Shown here: positions 8,251 through 15,391 of the stretch, piece by piece | Position numbering within the stretch: the stretch's first letter is position 1 | Layout of the letters: the number at the start of each line of letters is the position of its first letter | Origin: Candidatus Dadabacteria bacterium | GTDB lineage: Bacteria > Desulfobacterota_D > UBA1144 > Nemesobacterales > JADFKM01 | NCBI GenBank assembly: GCA_022564935.1 | Contig: JADFKM010000026.1 | Coordinates: 1-26,527, forward strand | Direction of reading: 5' to 3' | DNA: 26,527 nucleotides | Made by a program: the position numbers and the translations under genes | Notes under the pieces: model-generated | Database searches by the model: none | The model's input: only the letters and a program-made list of their open reading frames with translations | What the model was told of the DNA's origin: nothing

Positions 8251-8672
8251 CCTCCAATCTTCACCGTTGTGTCTAAGCTAACGGGCGGCACATCGACAAG
8301 AAGCCCTATCATCTCGCCCATCGCTCCGAACATCTCCCCGGCCTCCAAGCGCCACTGCGACTTAATCACGGCTTGAACTGGGCTGAGATCGAACTCACCC
8401 TTCAGTATGTTTGAGATGGGGAAGGGGCCGTGCTCGATCCTGTCGGTTTGAACAAATTTGTAATATGATTTGCTGGGTGGCCCCACCATGGCTTCCAGAG
8501 TCGCCGTGGAGCTGAATAGACCCTTGTTATACTCCTTATTTACCGTATAACCCGAAGATTCGTTGAATTCTACAAAGCCCTCATAGAGCTTCTCGGTCTT
8601 AAGACCCAACCAGTAGTACGCTCCAAGTACCAAAAGGACAATTACGAGCAGTATCGATAGGACGAGCCTCAC
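8043..8672 (-). pseudogene. 5' half of a DUF945-family gene fused to foreign sequence
   Basis: GTG at 8672 with GGAG nine bases upstream starts a protein whose first ~140 residues parallel the intact DUF945 protein encoded upstream at 8758-10170: N-terminal transmembrane helix ending YYWLGLKTEK, then Y-N-K-G-L-F-S-S-T-A, D-R-I-E-H-G-P-F, ILKGEFDLSPVQA and V-S-L-D-T-T-V. Homology stops near 8245-8252. Downstream the frame stays open to 8043 only by reading the antisense strand of the isocitrate lyase-family fragment (Ala/Ser/Arg-rich, no domain). About 300 residues of a DUF945 protein are thus missing. Tandem position next to the intact copy suggests an old duplication. A longer TTG start at 8690 is possible but less likely. 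Confidence 0.72.
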
Positions 8673-8757
8673 CGTAGTACACTCCGACAAATATCAGCTC
8701 AATGGAGCATTCTAACTCACATGCTCACTGGATGCGGCAGCAGGCTACAGGGACGCT

Positions 8758-10170
8758 TTAAAACCCGACCATCGGAATAGGCTTGTCCTCACCGTTAACG
8801 GTAAGCTGCCCTCCTTTGTAGGCGACTTCTATAGTATAGTGGTCGTTTTTTACCCTAAACATCCCCTGCTCTACAAACTGCTGCATACGCTCGGCCACGG
8901 CCTCTTTGGCCAGTATCTGGAGCTCGACTTCCATCGGCGGGGTCCTGCCTTCGGCCTCGTAATTTTCTAAAATTTTGTCCCTTTCCATGTCTTCCAGGAT
9001 TTTCTCAAGGTCAAGGGCGGGCATGGAGAATTTCAGCTCCGCATTAATGGCTCCAATAAGGAGGAACAGGTTTTTAAGGGTTTCGGGGCTGCTGTCGCTC
9101 AGATAGATCTTCGCCCACCCGCTCATTTCCCCTTCGGAGGTCTTGAATGAAAGCTCGGTCAGCTCGATCTCCGGGGAGTTCTTCAGCAGATCGGGCAGCA
9201 TTTTCATTATGGTTGAGTTTGTCATCTTGGAGCGCTCATAATCCGAGATCTTCTTTTTGTCCAGCTTATCCATCTCTTTCTTGATCTTTATCCAGGTCTT
9301 AGAATCTATGTTCCTTATAGCCAGGACGAACGAGCCGGGTCCATAGACCGTTTCGTCCAGACTGATTTCATTTAGCTTCACATCCAGCTTGAACTCGATA
9401 TTGCCCTTTTTTTCAACGACATGAGATTTGAAGATCAGATCATCGAGATTAAAGTCCTTCCCGTCATCTGTAAGTATATGAAATTTGCTCATCGAGAACG
9501 AGGCACTGCCAAGCGGAGGGCCTAGGCCGTCCTTGCCCTTGTCCACATCGTAATCGAAAGCAAGGTTGGTGAAATTCAAATTCGCATCTTCGCCGCTTAT
9601 GTCAAGAAGCGGCATCTTGAGGGCCCCCTTCCCCTTGGTAAGCTGCGCGTTGGAGGAAAACTTCCCCTTTATTCCCTTAAAATCGACGGTTATTTCGTTC
9701 TCCTTAAACGTTTTTTTGAACGGGGTCAAGGACAGAGTAGAGACGAAATCTCCCGACATCGCCACCACCGAGTTCAATTTAACGGGGGGCAGCTGTTTAA
9801 GGATTTTGTTGAAGCCCTCATCGGAAGTGGCAGTCAGGGTGAGAGTGTTCTCGATCAGAGCCTGATTGAGATTGAAGCTGAATTTGCCCTTTATCATATT
9901 GGCAAGTCCTATAGGGCCGTGAACGATCTCGTCTTTAGAAATCACGCGAAATCCGGCTTTGCCCGATCTGGACTTAACTGAATACTCCACTTCCGCAGCG
10001 GAGCTTAGAAAGCCGCGGTCATAAGATTTCTGTTTTACCTCCAAACGACCGATATTGTTTGCGCTTTCAATCATCACCGTATACTTCTTTTCCACCCCCA
10101 TACCAAACCAGTATGTAGCCCCGAGCAATCCCAAAACCAAAACAACAATAATGCCTATTATAACTCTCAT
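8758..10170 (-). CDS. DUF945 (YdgA-like) family envelope protein
   Basis: 470 aa. N-terminal signal anchor (MRVIIGIIVVLVLGLLGATY) followed by the diagnostic DUF945 beginning: YWFGMGVEKKY, Y-D-R-G-F-L-S-S-A-A, D-E-I-V-H-G-P-I and MIKGKFSFN. The body is a long beta-rich region with repeated strand-like segments and several Lys/Glu patches, and the C-terminus ends with a compact VAYKGGQLTVNGE motif. Members of this family (for example E. coli YdgA) are inner-membrane-anchored periplasmic proteins of poorly defined role. The ATG at 10170 has a strong SD (AAGGAG, seven bases spacing). Codon use is more A+T-rich than in the antiporter. A truncated paralogue lies directly downstream on the same strand. 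Confidence 0.9.
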   Translation of the reverse strand: MRVIIGIIVVLVLGLLGATYWFGMGVEKKYTVMIESANNIGRLEVKQKSYDRGFLSSAAEVEYSVKSRSGKAGFRVISKDEIVHGPIGLANMIKGKFSFNLNQALIENTLTLTATSDEGFNKILKQLPPVKLNSVVAMSGDFVSTLSLTPFKKTFKENEITVDFKGIKGKFSSNAQLTKGKGALKMPLLDISGEDANLNFTNLAFDYDVDKGKDGLGPPLGSASFSMSKFHILTDDGKDFNLDDLIFKSHVVEKKGNIEFKLDVKLNEISLDETVYGPGSFVLAIRNIDSKTWIKIKKEMDKLDKKKISDYERSKMTNSTIMKMLPDLLKNSPEIELTELSFKTSEGEMSGWAKIYLSDSSPETLKNLFLLIGAINAELKFSMPALDLEKILEDMERDKILENYEAEGRTPPMEVELQILAKEAVAERMQQFVEQGMFRVKNDHYTIEVAYKGGQLTVNGEDKPIPMVGF

Positions 10171-10183
10171 GATTAGCTCCTTA

Positions 10184-10198
10184 TAAAACTAGGTTTTA
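10184..10198. promoter_or_regulatory. Inverted repeat in the DUF945 gene leader
   Basis: Perfect 6-bp arms TAAAAC and GTTTTA separated by three bases, ending just upstream of the AAGGAG SD of the DUF945 gene. It could be an operator or a small leader hairpin that occludes ribosome binding; the minus-strand TATAAG overlapping it is a possible -10. Function not demonstrable from sequence alone. Confidence 0.3.
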
Positions 10199-10561
10199 TG
10201 AAGATCCCGCGCTCCGCTCACCCCTCCAGCTACGAAAAACTCAAAGTCTGCTAATGTAAGGAGAACAATATGACGGCTCCTAACAAAGTCCGTCACAGTA
10301 CGGAATTATACACCTGCCCTCGGTATTGAGCAACCCAGCGCAGAGGAGGTAAACGCACACATTTTTGTTATCGCTACTGCAGGGAGAGGAGTGTGTTTGG
10401 GGTGGGTGTAAAGTTGCTGCTGCTTGCGCTCAGACAGTCCCTATAAAGCGGCGAGGGAAGGCGAAGCGGCCGATTTCTCTATGGCAATAAAACGGAAGGC
10501 GAAAACCTAGAGACGGGGTCATATCACGCTCGGAGTTGAATCGGATACTCCCGCTTCACTT
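10199..10561. other. Intergenic region, at most a 19-codon mini-ORF
   Basis: No full gene seen between the response regulator and the DUF945 gene. A plus-strand mini-ORF at 10270-10329 (ATG with AAGGAG six bases upstream, 19 codons, stop TGA) has a good SD but no recognisable product. The rest (10330-10560) shows no open frame, strong hairpin or repeat that I can support. Confidence 0.35.
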
Positions 10562-10960
10562 CTAATCTCCGATAACCTCATCAAGGGTCTGTTTTAAACC
10601 ATCGAGATCGTAAGGTTTCATAACAGCACCCGCAAATCCATGGGCCCTGTAGTCCTTGACTTCATAAGCACCGGTGTGTCCACTCGACACTATCACCTTA
10701 GCAGACGGGTCGATTTCCAGGATTTTTTTCGTCGCTTCCATCCCGCCCAATCCGCCTGGGACGGAAAGGTCTAAAATTAACGCAAGAACCGGCTCGCCGG
10801 AATCCTTAGCCCTAAGAAACAGATCTATTGCCCGTTGACCTTCTTCGGCGGACTCGGCCTCGTAGCCCAGAATATCGAGCATCTCAGACAAAATATCCCT
10901 GACCATAGCTTCATCGTCCATAACTATGATCTTACCCTTAGTTCTCTCACCGATATCCAA
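10562..10960 (-). CDS. Single-domain response regulator (CheY-like receiver)
   Basis: 132 aa, the length of one receiver domain with no output domain. The conserved phosphorylation-site residues are all visible: acidic pair Asp15/Asp16, phospho-acceptor Asp64 (LILDLSVPGG), Ser92/Ser93 switch residue (VIVSSGHTG) and Lys115 followed by Pro (MKPYDLDGL). The sequence resembles receiver modules attached to hybrid histidine kinases. TTG at 10960 is set by a strong SD (GGGAGG, seven bases spacing). No histidine kinase is in the window, so its partner is encoded elsewhere. It may act as a phosphorelay intermediate or by protein-protein contact. Confidence 0.93.
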   Translation of the reverse strand: MDIGERTKGKIIVMDDEAMVRDILSEMLDILGYEAESAEEGQRAIDLFLRAKDSGEPVLALILDLSVPGGLGGMEATKKILEIDPSAKVIVSSGHTGAYEVKDYRAHGFAGAVMKPYDLDGLKQTLDEVIGD

Positions 10961-11257
10961 ACCGATTCCTCCCTATTCTCTTTTCTGCGACAAGCCTCAT
11001 CAGGAAAGCAAAAAACCGTTCAACTCAAAACAACATCGCAGGTCGTCATTACAGCTAACGAAACACAAGCAAAAAGTGGGTAACTCGTGCAATTTATATA
11101 TTATGAATTAAGTCGATCTCCAATGAATATCCGAAAATGCTTAACCGTTTATGCAAAATCTTCTCAAAATTTATTTTTTATACACATTTATACTACCGAA
11201 TCAATCTTTTTGTTACTAAGATTCAACTCATGTTTGAACCGCCTGCCCGCTTACCGG
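10961..11257. other. A+T-rich spacer, no gene
   Basis: The A+T-rich stretch from 11090 to 11230 lies between the exporter gene's stop and the response regulator start. It should hold the response regulator promoter, but no clear -35/-10 pair was recognised. No hairpin with a T-run was found for termination of the exporter transcript. Confidence 0.35.
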
Positions 11258-12010
11258 TTAAAACACACCGTAAAGTTTGGCCGCCATAGCCAGAACGGCG
11301 GCAATAACCACCCCCTTAATCCACCTATCCCCTTTTTTGACCGCAAAATGAGAGCCCCCCCAGGCCCCGATGGCCATACCTAAGGCGAGAACAAATCCCA
11401 GCACCCAGTTAACGTTCCCGGAAACTACGAACACGATCAATGAAGGAACAAGATAAACCCCTACCACAAATAGCTTGACGCTATTTATGTTAACAAGCGA
11501 GAGCCTCGTGATAGTTGACAGAACGGCTATGATAATGAACCCCACGCCTGCCTGAATGAACCCGCCGTACAAACCCACGAAAAAAAAAGCGACAACCGTA
11601 ACAACCCTCCTAAGGCCGCTCATACGGGCGGGGACGGGAGCCGGGTTCTTGCCAGGGTTTTTAATTATTGCAGCGAGTGCGACTATCATCACGACGGCCA
11701 AAATCTTATTGAACAGCTCATCGGGTATCTTAAGGGCTATCCGAGCTCCTATAATCGCTCCCGCAACGGCGGGAACAGAAAGCAGCAAGCCGAGCTTCGG
11801 GTCGAAAAAACCCCTCTTCCTGAAGCTCTCAATGCCTACGGCCGCCTCAACCATGAGCCCTATGCGGTTGGTGCCGTTAGCCACAACCGAGGGCTGCCCC
11901 AGCAGTATGAGGACGGGAATGGAGATTAGCGAGCCCCCGCCGGCCACGACGTTGAGAAAGCCGGCCGCGATGCCTGCAACAACAACCACAACGACATCAA
12001 ATGCACACAT
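11258..12010 (-). CDS. TauE/SafE family (DUF81) membrane exporter
   Basis: 250 aa, about 7-8 transmembrane helices. The N-terminal hallmark of the family is present: AGIAAGFLNVVAGGGSLISI, followed by P-V-L and A-N-G-T-N-R-I, and a second half-repeat with GLYGGFIQAGVGFI. TauE/SafE proteins export sulfite, sulfoacetate or other organic anions, but most members are functionally unassigned, so substrate is not called. ATG at 12010 lacks an SD; instead a TGA-TACAAT extended -10 lies nine bases upstream, suggesting a nearly leaderless transcript. It appears monocistronic. Confidence 0.92.
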   Translation of the reverse strand: MCAFDVVVVVVAGIAAGFLNVVAGGGSLISIPVLILLGQPSVVANGTNRIGLMVEAAVGIESFRKRGFFDPKLGLLLSVPAVAGAIIGARIALKIPDELFNKILAVVMIVALAAIIKNPGKNPAPVPARMSGLRRVVTVVAFFFVGLYGGFIQAGVGFIIIAVLSTITRLSLVNINSVKLFVVGVYLVPSLIVFVVSGNVNWVLGFVLALGMAIGAWGGSHFAVKKGDRWIKGVVIAAVLAMAAKLYGVF

Positions 12011-12019
12011 AGACGAACT

Positions 12020-12028
12020 ATTGTATCA
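12020..12028 (-). promoter_or_regulatory. Extended -10 promoter of the TauE/SafE gene
   Basis: On the minus strand TGA-TACAAT matches the extended -10 pattern TGn plus a 5/6 TATAAT hexamer. The hexamer ends nine bases before the ATG, which would place transcription start within about three bases of the start codon. No good -35 is seen, as is common with extended -10 promoters. Confidence 0.45.
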
Positions 12029-12242
12029 GAACTGAAGTTATTTAGCAGGCAGCCCCAGTGTGAATGTGGGGTGAGCGCTTTGTTGCGGAGAGGGGGCTAT
12101 ACCCGCTCTGTTTGCAACAAACAAAGGCAACAGATACAACCCATATACACTCACCTAAGTGAGGGCATAAAAAGACAGCGAATCACTTAAAAGCCATGGG
12201 TTACCGGAGTGAGAAAACTACAGCGCCACGAGCCGGAGCCCT

Positions 12243-12869
12243 TTACTCTTCAACCAATATTTTTATCAGTTTGAGCGTAAACGGAGGCTTGAAAATCTTC
12301 GCCAGGTCGACGACGGCAACGGCCGTGGTCAGCTCAAGACCCTCGATGCTCTGCCTCTCGCACCCCCCAGCCTCCGAGTTAAAAGTAGAGCCGGTGATCA
12401 TGTCAAGAGGTTCCTGTTCTGGATTCACCTGTATATAGACAGTGCTTCCGGGAGGAGACACCGCCACAAGCGCCGACAGGGTTTTCTTGTGTATTATAAA
12501 CGGGGTTCCGGTACAATTTGTAGAGCGGAAAAAAACTCCGCCAGTGTTTCCTATGAAGCCCTCGTCCCCAACTTCTACAACAAACTGAATTCCATCCACA
12601 TCGAAGCCCACGAGCGCCGAATCCCCTACACCCCTAAGTCCGATGAAGTCACCTACGGTGTTCGAATTTGAATCCAAGACACTCCATTGCTCAACTTCCT
12701 TCAAGACAGTAGCGTCCTGAGCTTTGGCTACCGTTGTGCCTGCAAGCTCAGCCTCCGGGTATAAAAACGGAGTCTGAAATATAGAGGCACTAAAAAAAAC
12801 GAACAGCGCAAAGAAAAGGACGGTCGCGCCGCTGCAGCGCTTAGTTAAATGAGCAGAAATTAATTCCAT
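12243..12869 (-). CDS. Hypothetical secreted protein
   Basis: 208 aa. The N-terminus has a basic start and a Phe/Ala/Leu-rich hydrophobic core (ATVLFFALFVFFSAS) with a probable cleavage after AKA, so export is likely. The mature part looks beta-rich: repeated short Val/Gly strands (GDSALVGFDVDGIQFVVEVG), then a segment with two Cys (STNCTG and GGCERQ) that could form a disulfide, and a final hydrophobic helix. No family recognised. ATG at 12869 is supported by AAGGGGGG a few bases upstream and by a near-consensus promoter (12891-12919), giving a short ~18-nt leader. The gene stands alone, so no function is suggested by context. Confidence 0.75.
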   Translation of the reverse strand: MELISAHLTKRCSGATVLFFALFVFFSASIFQTPFLYPEAELAGTTVAKAQDATVLKEVEQWSVLDSNSNTVGDFIGLRGVGDSALVGFDVDGIQFVVEVGDEGFIGNTGGVFFRSTNCTGTPFIIHKKTLSALVAVSPPGSTVYIQVNPEQEPLDMITGSTFNSEAGGCERQSIEGLELTTAVAVVDLAKIFKPPFTLKLIKILVEE

Positions 12870-12890
12870 CGTTGCACCCCCCTTAATTTA

Positions 12891-12919
12891 ATTTTACGGA
12901 AAACGGCGGGGTAAGTCAA
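12891..12919 (-). promoter_or_regulatory. Near-consensus sigma70-type promoter of the secreted protein gene
   Basis: Minus strand: TTGACT (-35, complement of 12914-12919), 17-bp spacer, TAAAAT (-10, complement of 12891-12896). Both hexamers match consensus at 5/6 positions with ideal spacing. Predicted transcription start lies about 15 bases before the ATG at 12869, leaving room for the SD. Confidence 0.7.
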
Positions 12920-13286
12920 TTGATTTTTTCGCACGCACTCACAATAAAATCTCATTTCCCGAATACACGCAGACACCGTTACATCTCTAGGCCGTGATGA
13001 GGCAAAATCAACACCTAAACGTTGAACAGCCATGAATAATTACGGCTGCCGCCATTGGGCTCCCGAACTTCAACGCCGGTATACCGGCCGGGGAAAACTG
13101 AAATTTCAATTGCTTATAGCTTAAATTGGCATTAAAATTACTATTGAAACCTATCTCGGGCAGAGAGTGTTTACATAACATATATAGTTCGTATTCAAAC
13201 TGAACAGGTATTTAGAAGACTAAATTCAAATTGACAATGGGATTGTTCAATAAAAACAATCAACTCATGATTGAGGAGGGAGATTT
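12920..13286. other. Divergent intergenic region with hairpin at the miniprotein SD
   Basis: No gene seen. It becomes A+T-rich from about 13090. Near its right end a TTGACA (13231-13236) has no well-spaced -10, and it is part of an imperfect inverted repeat (TTGACAAT / ATTGTTCAA, 13231-13250). A second, perfect 6-bp inverted repeat (CAATCA at 13257-13262 and TGATTG at 13268-13273, 5-nt loop) ends just before the GAGGAGGG SD of the miniprotein. These may be operator or leader hairpins controlling it. Confidence 0.4.
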
Positions 13287-13562
13287 ATGAGAAAGTGGTT
13301 TTTCACAATCGTAGCGGCGCTGATCCTGACTGCCGGCTTCGGCGCTTTCCCAACAATGGACGCTATAGCGGGAGCGGACTGCAAAACCAGCAGAGACACC
13401 TCGGTAAAAGACGGCACGTGCGGGTGCGGCACTGTTGACGGTAAGGTCAAGTGTGAATGCTGCAAGAACGGGGAATTTAAAGAAGTTAACCCCGATGACG
13501 TTCCCGACGATGTGGAAGTTCCCGAACCAAAAGACAACGAAAGTAATGACGAGCTACAGTAA
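13287..13562 (+). CDS. Cysteine-rich exported miniprotein with acidic tail
   Basis: 91 aa. Residues 1-28 are a signal peptide (MRKWFF, hydrophobic core, AIA cleavage site). The mature ~63 residues hold six Cys (32, 45, 47, 56, 58, 59) in the pattern C-x12-C-x-C-x8-C-x-C-C, separated by Gly/Lys, then a tail from about residue 68 that is almost all Asp, Glu, Pro, Asn. The paired CxC and CxCC motifs suggest metal binding or a disulfide knot; no known family recognised. Start is supported by GAGGAGGG six bases upstream, and the gene is followed by an intrinsic terminator, so it forms a complete single-gene unit. Confidence 0.78.
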   Translation: MRKWFFTIVAALILTAGFGAFPTMDAIAGADCKTSRDTSVKDGTCGCGTVDGKVKCECCKNGEFKEVNPDDVPDDVEVPEPKDNESNDELQ

Positions 13563-13587
13563 CAGATAGCTCATTTTCAGCAAAGTC

Positions 13588-13639
13588 CAGGCCGGACGCA
13601 TGCTCTAAGAGGGATTGTGCTTCCGGCCCTGTTTTTTTT
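13588..13639 (+). terminator. Intrinsic terminator after the Cys-rich miniprotein gene
   Basis: A 7-bp G+C-rich stem (GGCCGGA 13590-13596 with TCCGGCC 13622-13628), an unusually long 25-nt loop, and a run of eight T residues at 13632-13639. It lies 26 bases after the miniprotein stop codon. Confidence 0.7.
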
Positions 13640-13703
13640 GATCGATATGTCCAGCGCACCCTGCCCCGACCCGACGTCATTTCGTCCTTAATCCCCGCCC
13701 TAC

Positions 13704-13733
13704 TTGAACAACGCAGCTCTTGCGGCCTATACT
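13704..13733 (+). promoter_or_regulatory. Predicted promoter of the NrtS-like gene
   Basis: TTGAAC (13704-13709), 18-bp spacer, TATACT (13728-13733). The -10 matches consensus at 5/6 and the -35 at 4/6. The predicted start near 13740 gives a leader of about 90 nt before the ATG at 13830. Confidence 0.5.
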
Positions 13734-13829
13734 TATCTAACCTTTATCGAAGAGGCTGAATTTACCGCACAGACGCAGTGTGTTGAGATTTAGCAAAAGC
13801 TACGCTGCCCTACAAGGAGAGCTCTTAAT

Positions 13830-14051
13830 ATGAAACAATGGCTTAGTATTGCTGGTGAAAAATCCGTTGTACTGAGAGGGCTTAAGTACGCCGTAATTGT
13901 CGGCGCGATCCTCATCTTCATCAACCATGGAGACAACATCATCGAGGGAACCGTTACCGCCGTCAACGTAGTTAAAATGGCAGTTACCGTAGCGGTGCCC
14001 TACCTCGTGTCAACGTTTTCGAGCGTGAGCGCCATCAGGGAATTGAGGTGA
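13830..14051 (+). CDS. nrtS: NrtS-like small nitrate/nitrite transporter family protein
   Basis: 73 aa with two hydrophobic helices. The sequence follows the NrtS pattern: L-K-Y-A-V-I-V-G-A-I-L in helix 1, then F-I-N-H-G-D (typical form I-N-Q-G-D), then a second helix with VPYLVSTFSSVSA (typical form P-Y-x-V-A-T-Y-G-A-x-S). NrtS proteins are ~70-residue inner-membrane proteins reported to support nitrate/nitrite transport. AAGGAG lies ten bases before the ATG. No nitrate or nitrite reductase gene is nearby, so a role in nitrogen metabolism rests on family resemblance alone. The call is made by eye on a short protein. Confidence 0.68.
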   Translation: MKQWLSIAGEKSVVLRGLKYAVIVGAILIFINHGDNIIEGTVTAVNVVKMAVTVAVPYLVSTFSSVSAIRELR

Positions 14052-14145
14052 GAACCTAGTAGCCTATGCAACACATCATCCGGCAAGCCCCAGGCCGTGC
14101 ATAACTGCGCTTGAGGGCCTGTACCGGGCGCAGACTCCCCTGAAA

Positions 14146-14961
14146 TCACAGCCGCTGCACACTCCGGGGGTCTAAATAGTCCCTCAATCCTTCCCCCAGA
14201 ATGTTGAATGAAAAAGCCGTTACGAATATGGCCAGGCTGGGGAAGAACAGCAGGTGTGGAGACGTGCGTATCCCCTGCCACCCGGAGCTTGCGAGAGTCC
14301 CCCAGCTGGCCTCAGGCGGCGTTATCCCTAGTCCCAGGAAGCTCAAAGTGGACTCGGCCAGTATCGCGTAGGGCACAGAAAAGGTAATGGTCACGAGCAG
14401 CGGGCTGAGGATGTTGGGTAGTATGTGGCGGGCGAATATGCGGGTGTGAGAGGCCCCGAGGCTTCTGGCCGCATCCACATAGGTAACGCCCTTTACCTGC
14501 AGCACGCTCCCCCTCACTACCCTCGCCACTCTCATCCACGCGGTTAGCCCGAGGGCGATCACAATGCCCACGGTCCCCCTTCCGATGACCAGAGACACCA
14601 GCACTATGAGGAGCAGGTCGGGAAGGGAGTAAAACACGTCCACCACCCTCATCAAACCCTCGTCCACCCTGCCTCCGAAATATCCCGAAAACGCACCGTA
14701 CACTGTGCCGATCACAAGCGCGAGACATGCCGTGCCGAGGGCAACTGCCACCGACACCCTGGAGCCGTAAATCACGCGGCTGAGCAGGTCTCTTCCCAGC
14801 TGGTCAGTTCCCATCGGGTGCTTAAGGGAAGGCGGTCTGAGTGCGTTCCCGAAATCGGTCTCGTCGAAGCGGTGGGGCGCAATCCAGGGCGCCAGTACCG
14901 CCATTGCGATTATCGCGGCTATTACCAGAGCCGAGGCCGTAATCTGAGCTTTCAGTAGCAT
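14146..14961 (-). CDS. ABC transporter permease, DppC/OppC type
   Basis: 271 aa. An N-terminal transmembrane helix and periplasmic loop (HPMGTDQLGRDLLSRVIYGS, the DppC/OppC signature) precede the five-helix binding-protein-dependent permease domain. The EAA motif that contacts the ATPase is present (DAARSLGASHTRIFARHILPN), and the C-terminus holds SFNILGEGLRDYLDPR, typical of this subfamily. Family members move di-/oligopeptides or nickel as a heterodimer with DppB/OppB. Here no DppB-type permease, ATPase or binding protein is adjacent: upstream is a non-coding region and downstream a convergent gene. ATG at 14961 has GGGGTGAG upstream. Confidence 0.93.
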   Translation of the reverse strand: MLLKAQITASALVIAAIIAMAVLAPWIAPHRFDETDFGNALRPPSLKHPMGTDQLGRDLLSRVIYGSRVSVAVALGTACLALVIGTVYGAFSGYFGGRVDEGLMRVVDVFYSLPDLLLIVLVSLVIGRGTVGIVIALGLTAWMRVARVVRGSVLQVKGVTYVDAARSLGASHTRIFARHILPNILSPLLVTITFSVPYAILAESTLSFLGLGITPPEASWGTLASSGWQGIRTSPHLLFFPSLAIFVTAFSFNILGEGLRDYLDPRSVQRL

Positions 14962-15176
14962 ATCTCACCCCGCCGAAAATCTAAATATAATCGCTCACCA
15001 CACGGTTCACAAATGCTTTATACAACCCAGAAGACATTAACGGGCCGTCGGAAAATCCCCGCAATGACAACATTCATAAGGAGTTTAAAAAATTTAAATC
15101 TCCCTCCGGGTATTGAACTATTTCGCGCAAATGGTTAATATAGCAACTTCGTTTTAAATATTTTGAGGTGTTATCA

Positions 15177-15275
15177 GTGAGTTGCAATCTAATTCTTAAA
15201 GGAAATTCTTCAATTTTAGCAACCGTACCCACAAACTACTTCTCTGAAGCCATAACCCCTTCAAAAAAGCCATGA
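15177..15275 (+). CDS. Possible small ORF, 32 aa
   Basis: GTG start with GAGGTG six bases upstream, 32 codons, stop TGA at 15273-15275. The peptide (begins SCNLILKGNSSILATVPTNY) has no signal peptide or recognised family. A candidate promoter (TTGAAC-17-TAATAT) lies about 35 bases upstream of the GTG. The good SD and spacing make translation plausible. It could be a small protein, a leader peptide, or the stub of a truncated gene. Confidence 0.25.
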   Translation: MSCNLILKGNSSILATVPTNYFSEAITPSKKP

Positions 15276-15378
15276 GAGCGGTGTATAATAATTGTAAACG
15301 GGGTGGAACCTTCTGCAGCGTGGCGGAGCGGGCCGCTCGGCTCGCCGCATCCGTCACCAAACGGAGCACGTCATAGAG

Positions 15379-15384
15379 TAGAAT
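15379..15384 (+). promoter_or_regulatory. Putative -10 for a leaderless slt transcript
   Basis: TAGAAT (5/6 match to TATAAT) ends seven bases before the slt ATG at 15392, so transcription would start about one base before the start codon. There is no SD and no good -35, so this is suggestive only. Confidence 0.3.
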
Positions 15385-15391
15385 ACTTTAA

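Larger units (their letters stand above)
14962..15391. other. Intergenic region with a possible 32-codon ORF
   Basis: A long spacer between the divergent permease and transglycosylase genes, A+T-rich from 15070 to 15230. It holds a candidate promoter (TTGAAC 15113-15118, 17-bp spacer, TAATAT 15136-15141), a small ORF at 15177-15275 listed separately, a TATAAT at 15284-15289 that could start a longer slt transcript, and a G+C-rich inverted repeat (GAGCG/CGCTC, about 15326-15338). No other gene seen. Confidence 0.4.

Noticed and set aside
14091-14121. CAGGCC/GGCCTG inverted repeat as a bidirectional terminator
   Set aside because: The stem is only 6 bp with a 19-nt loop and no T-run on either side.
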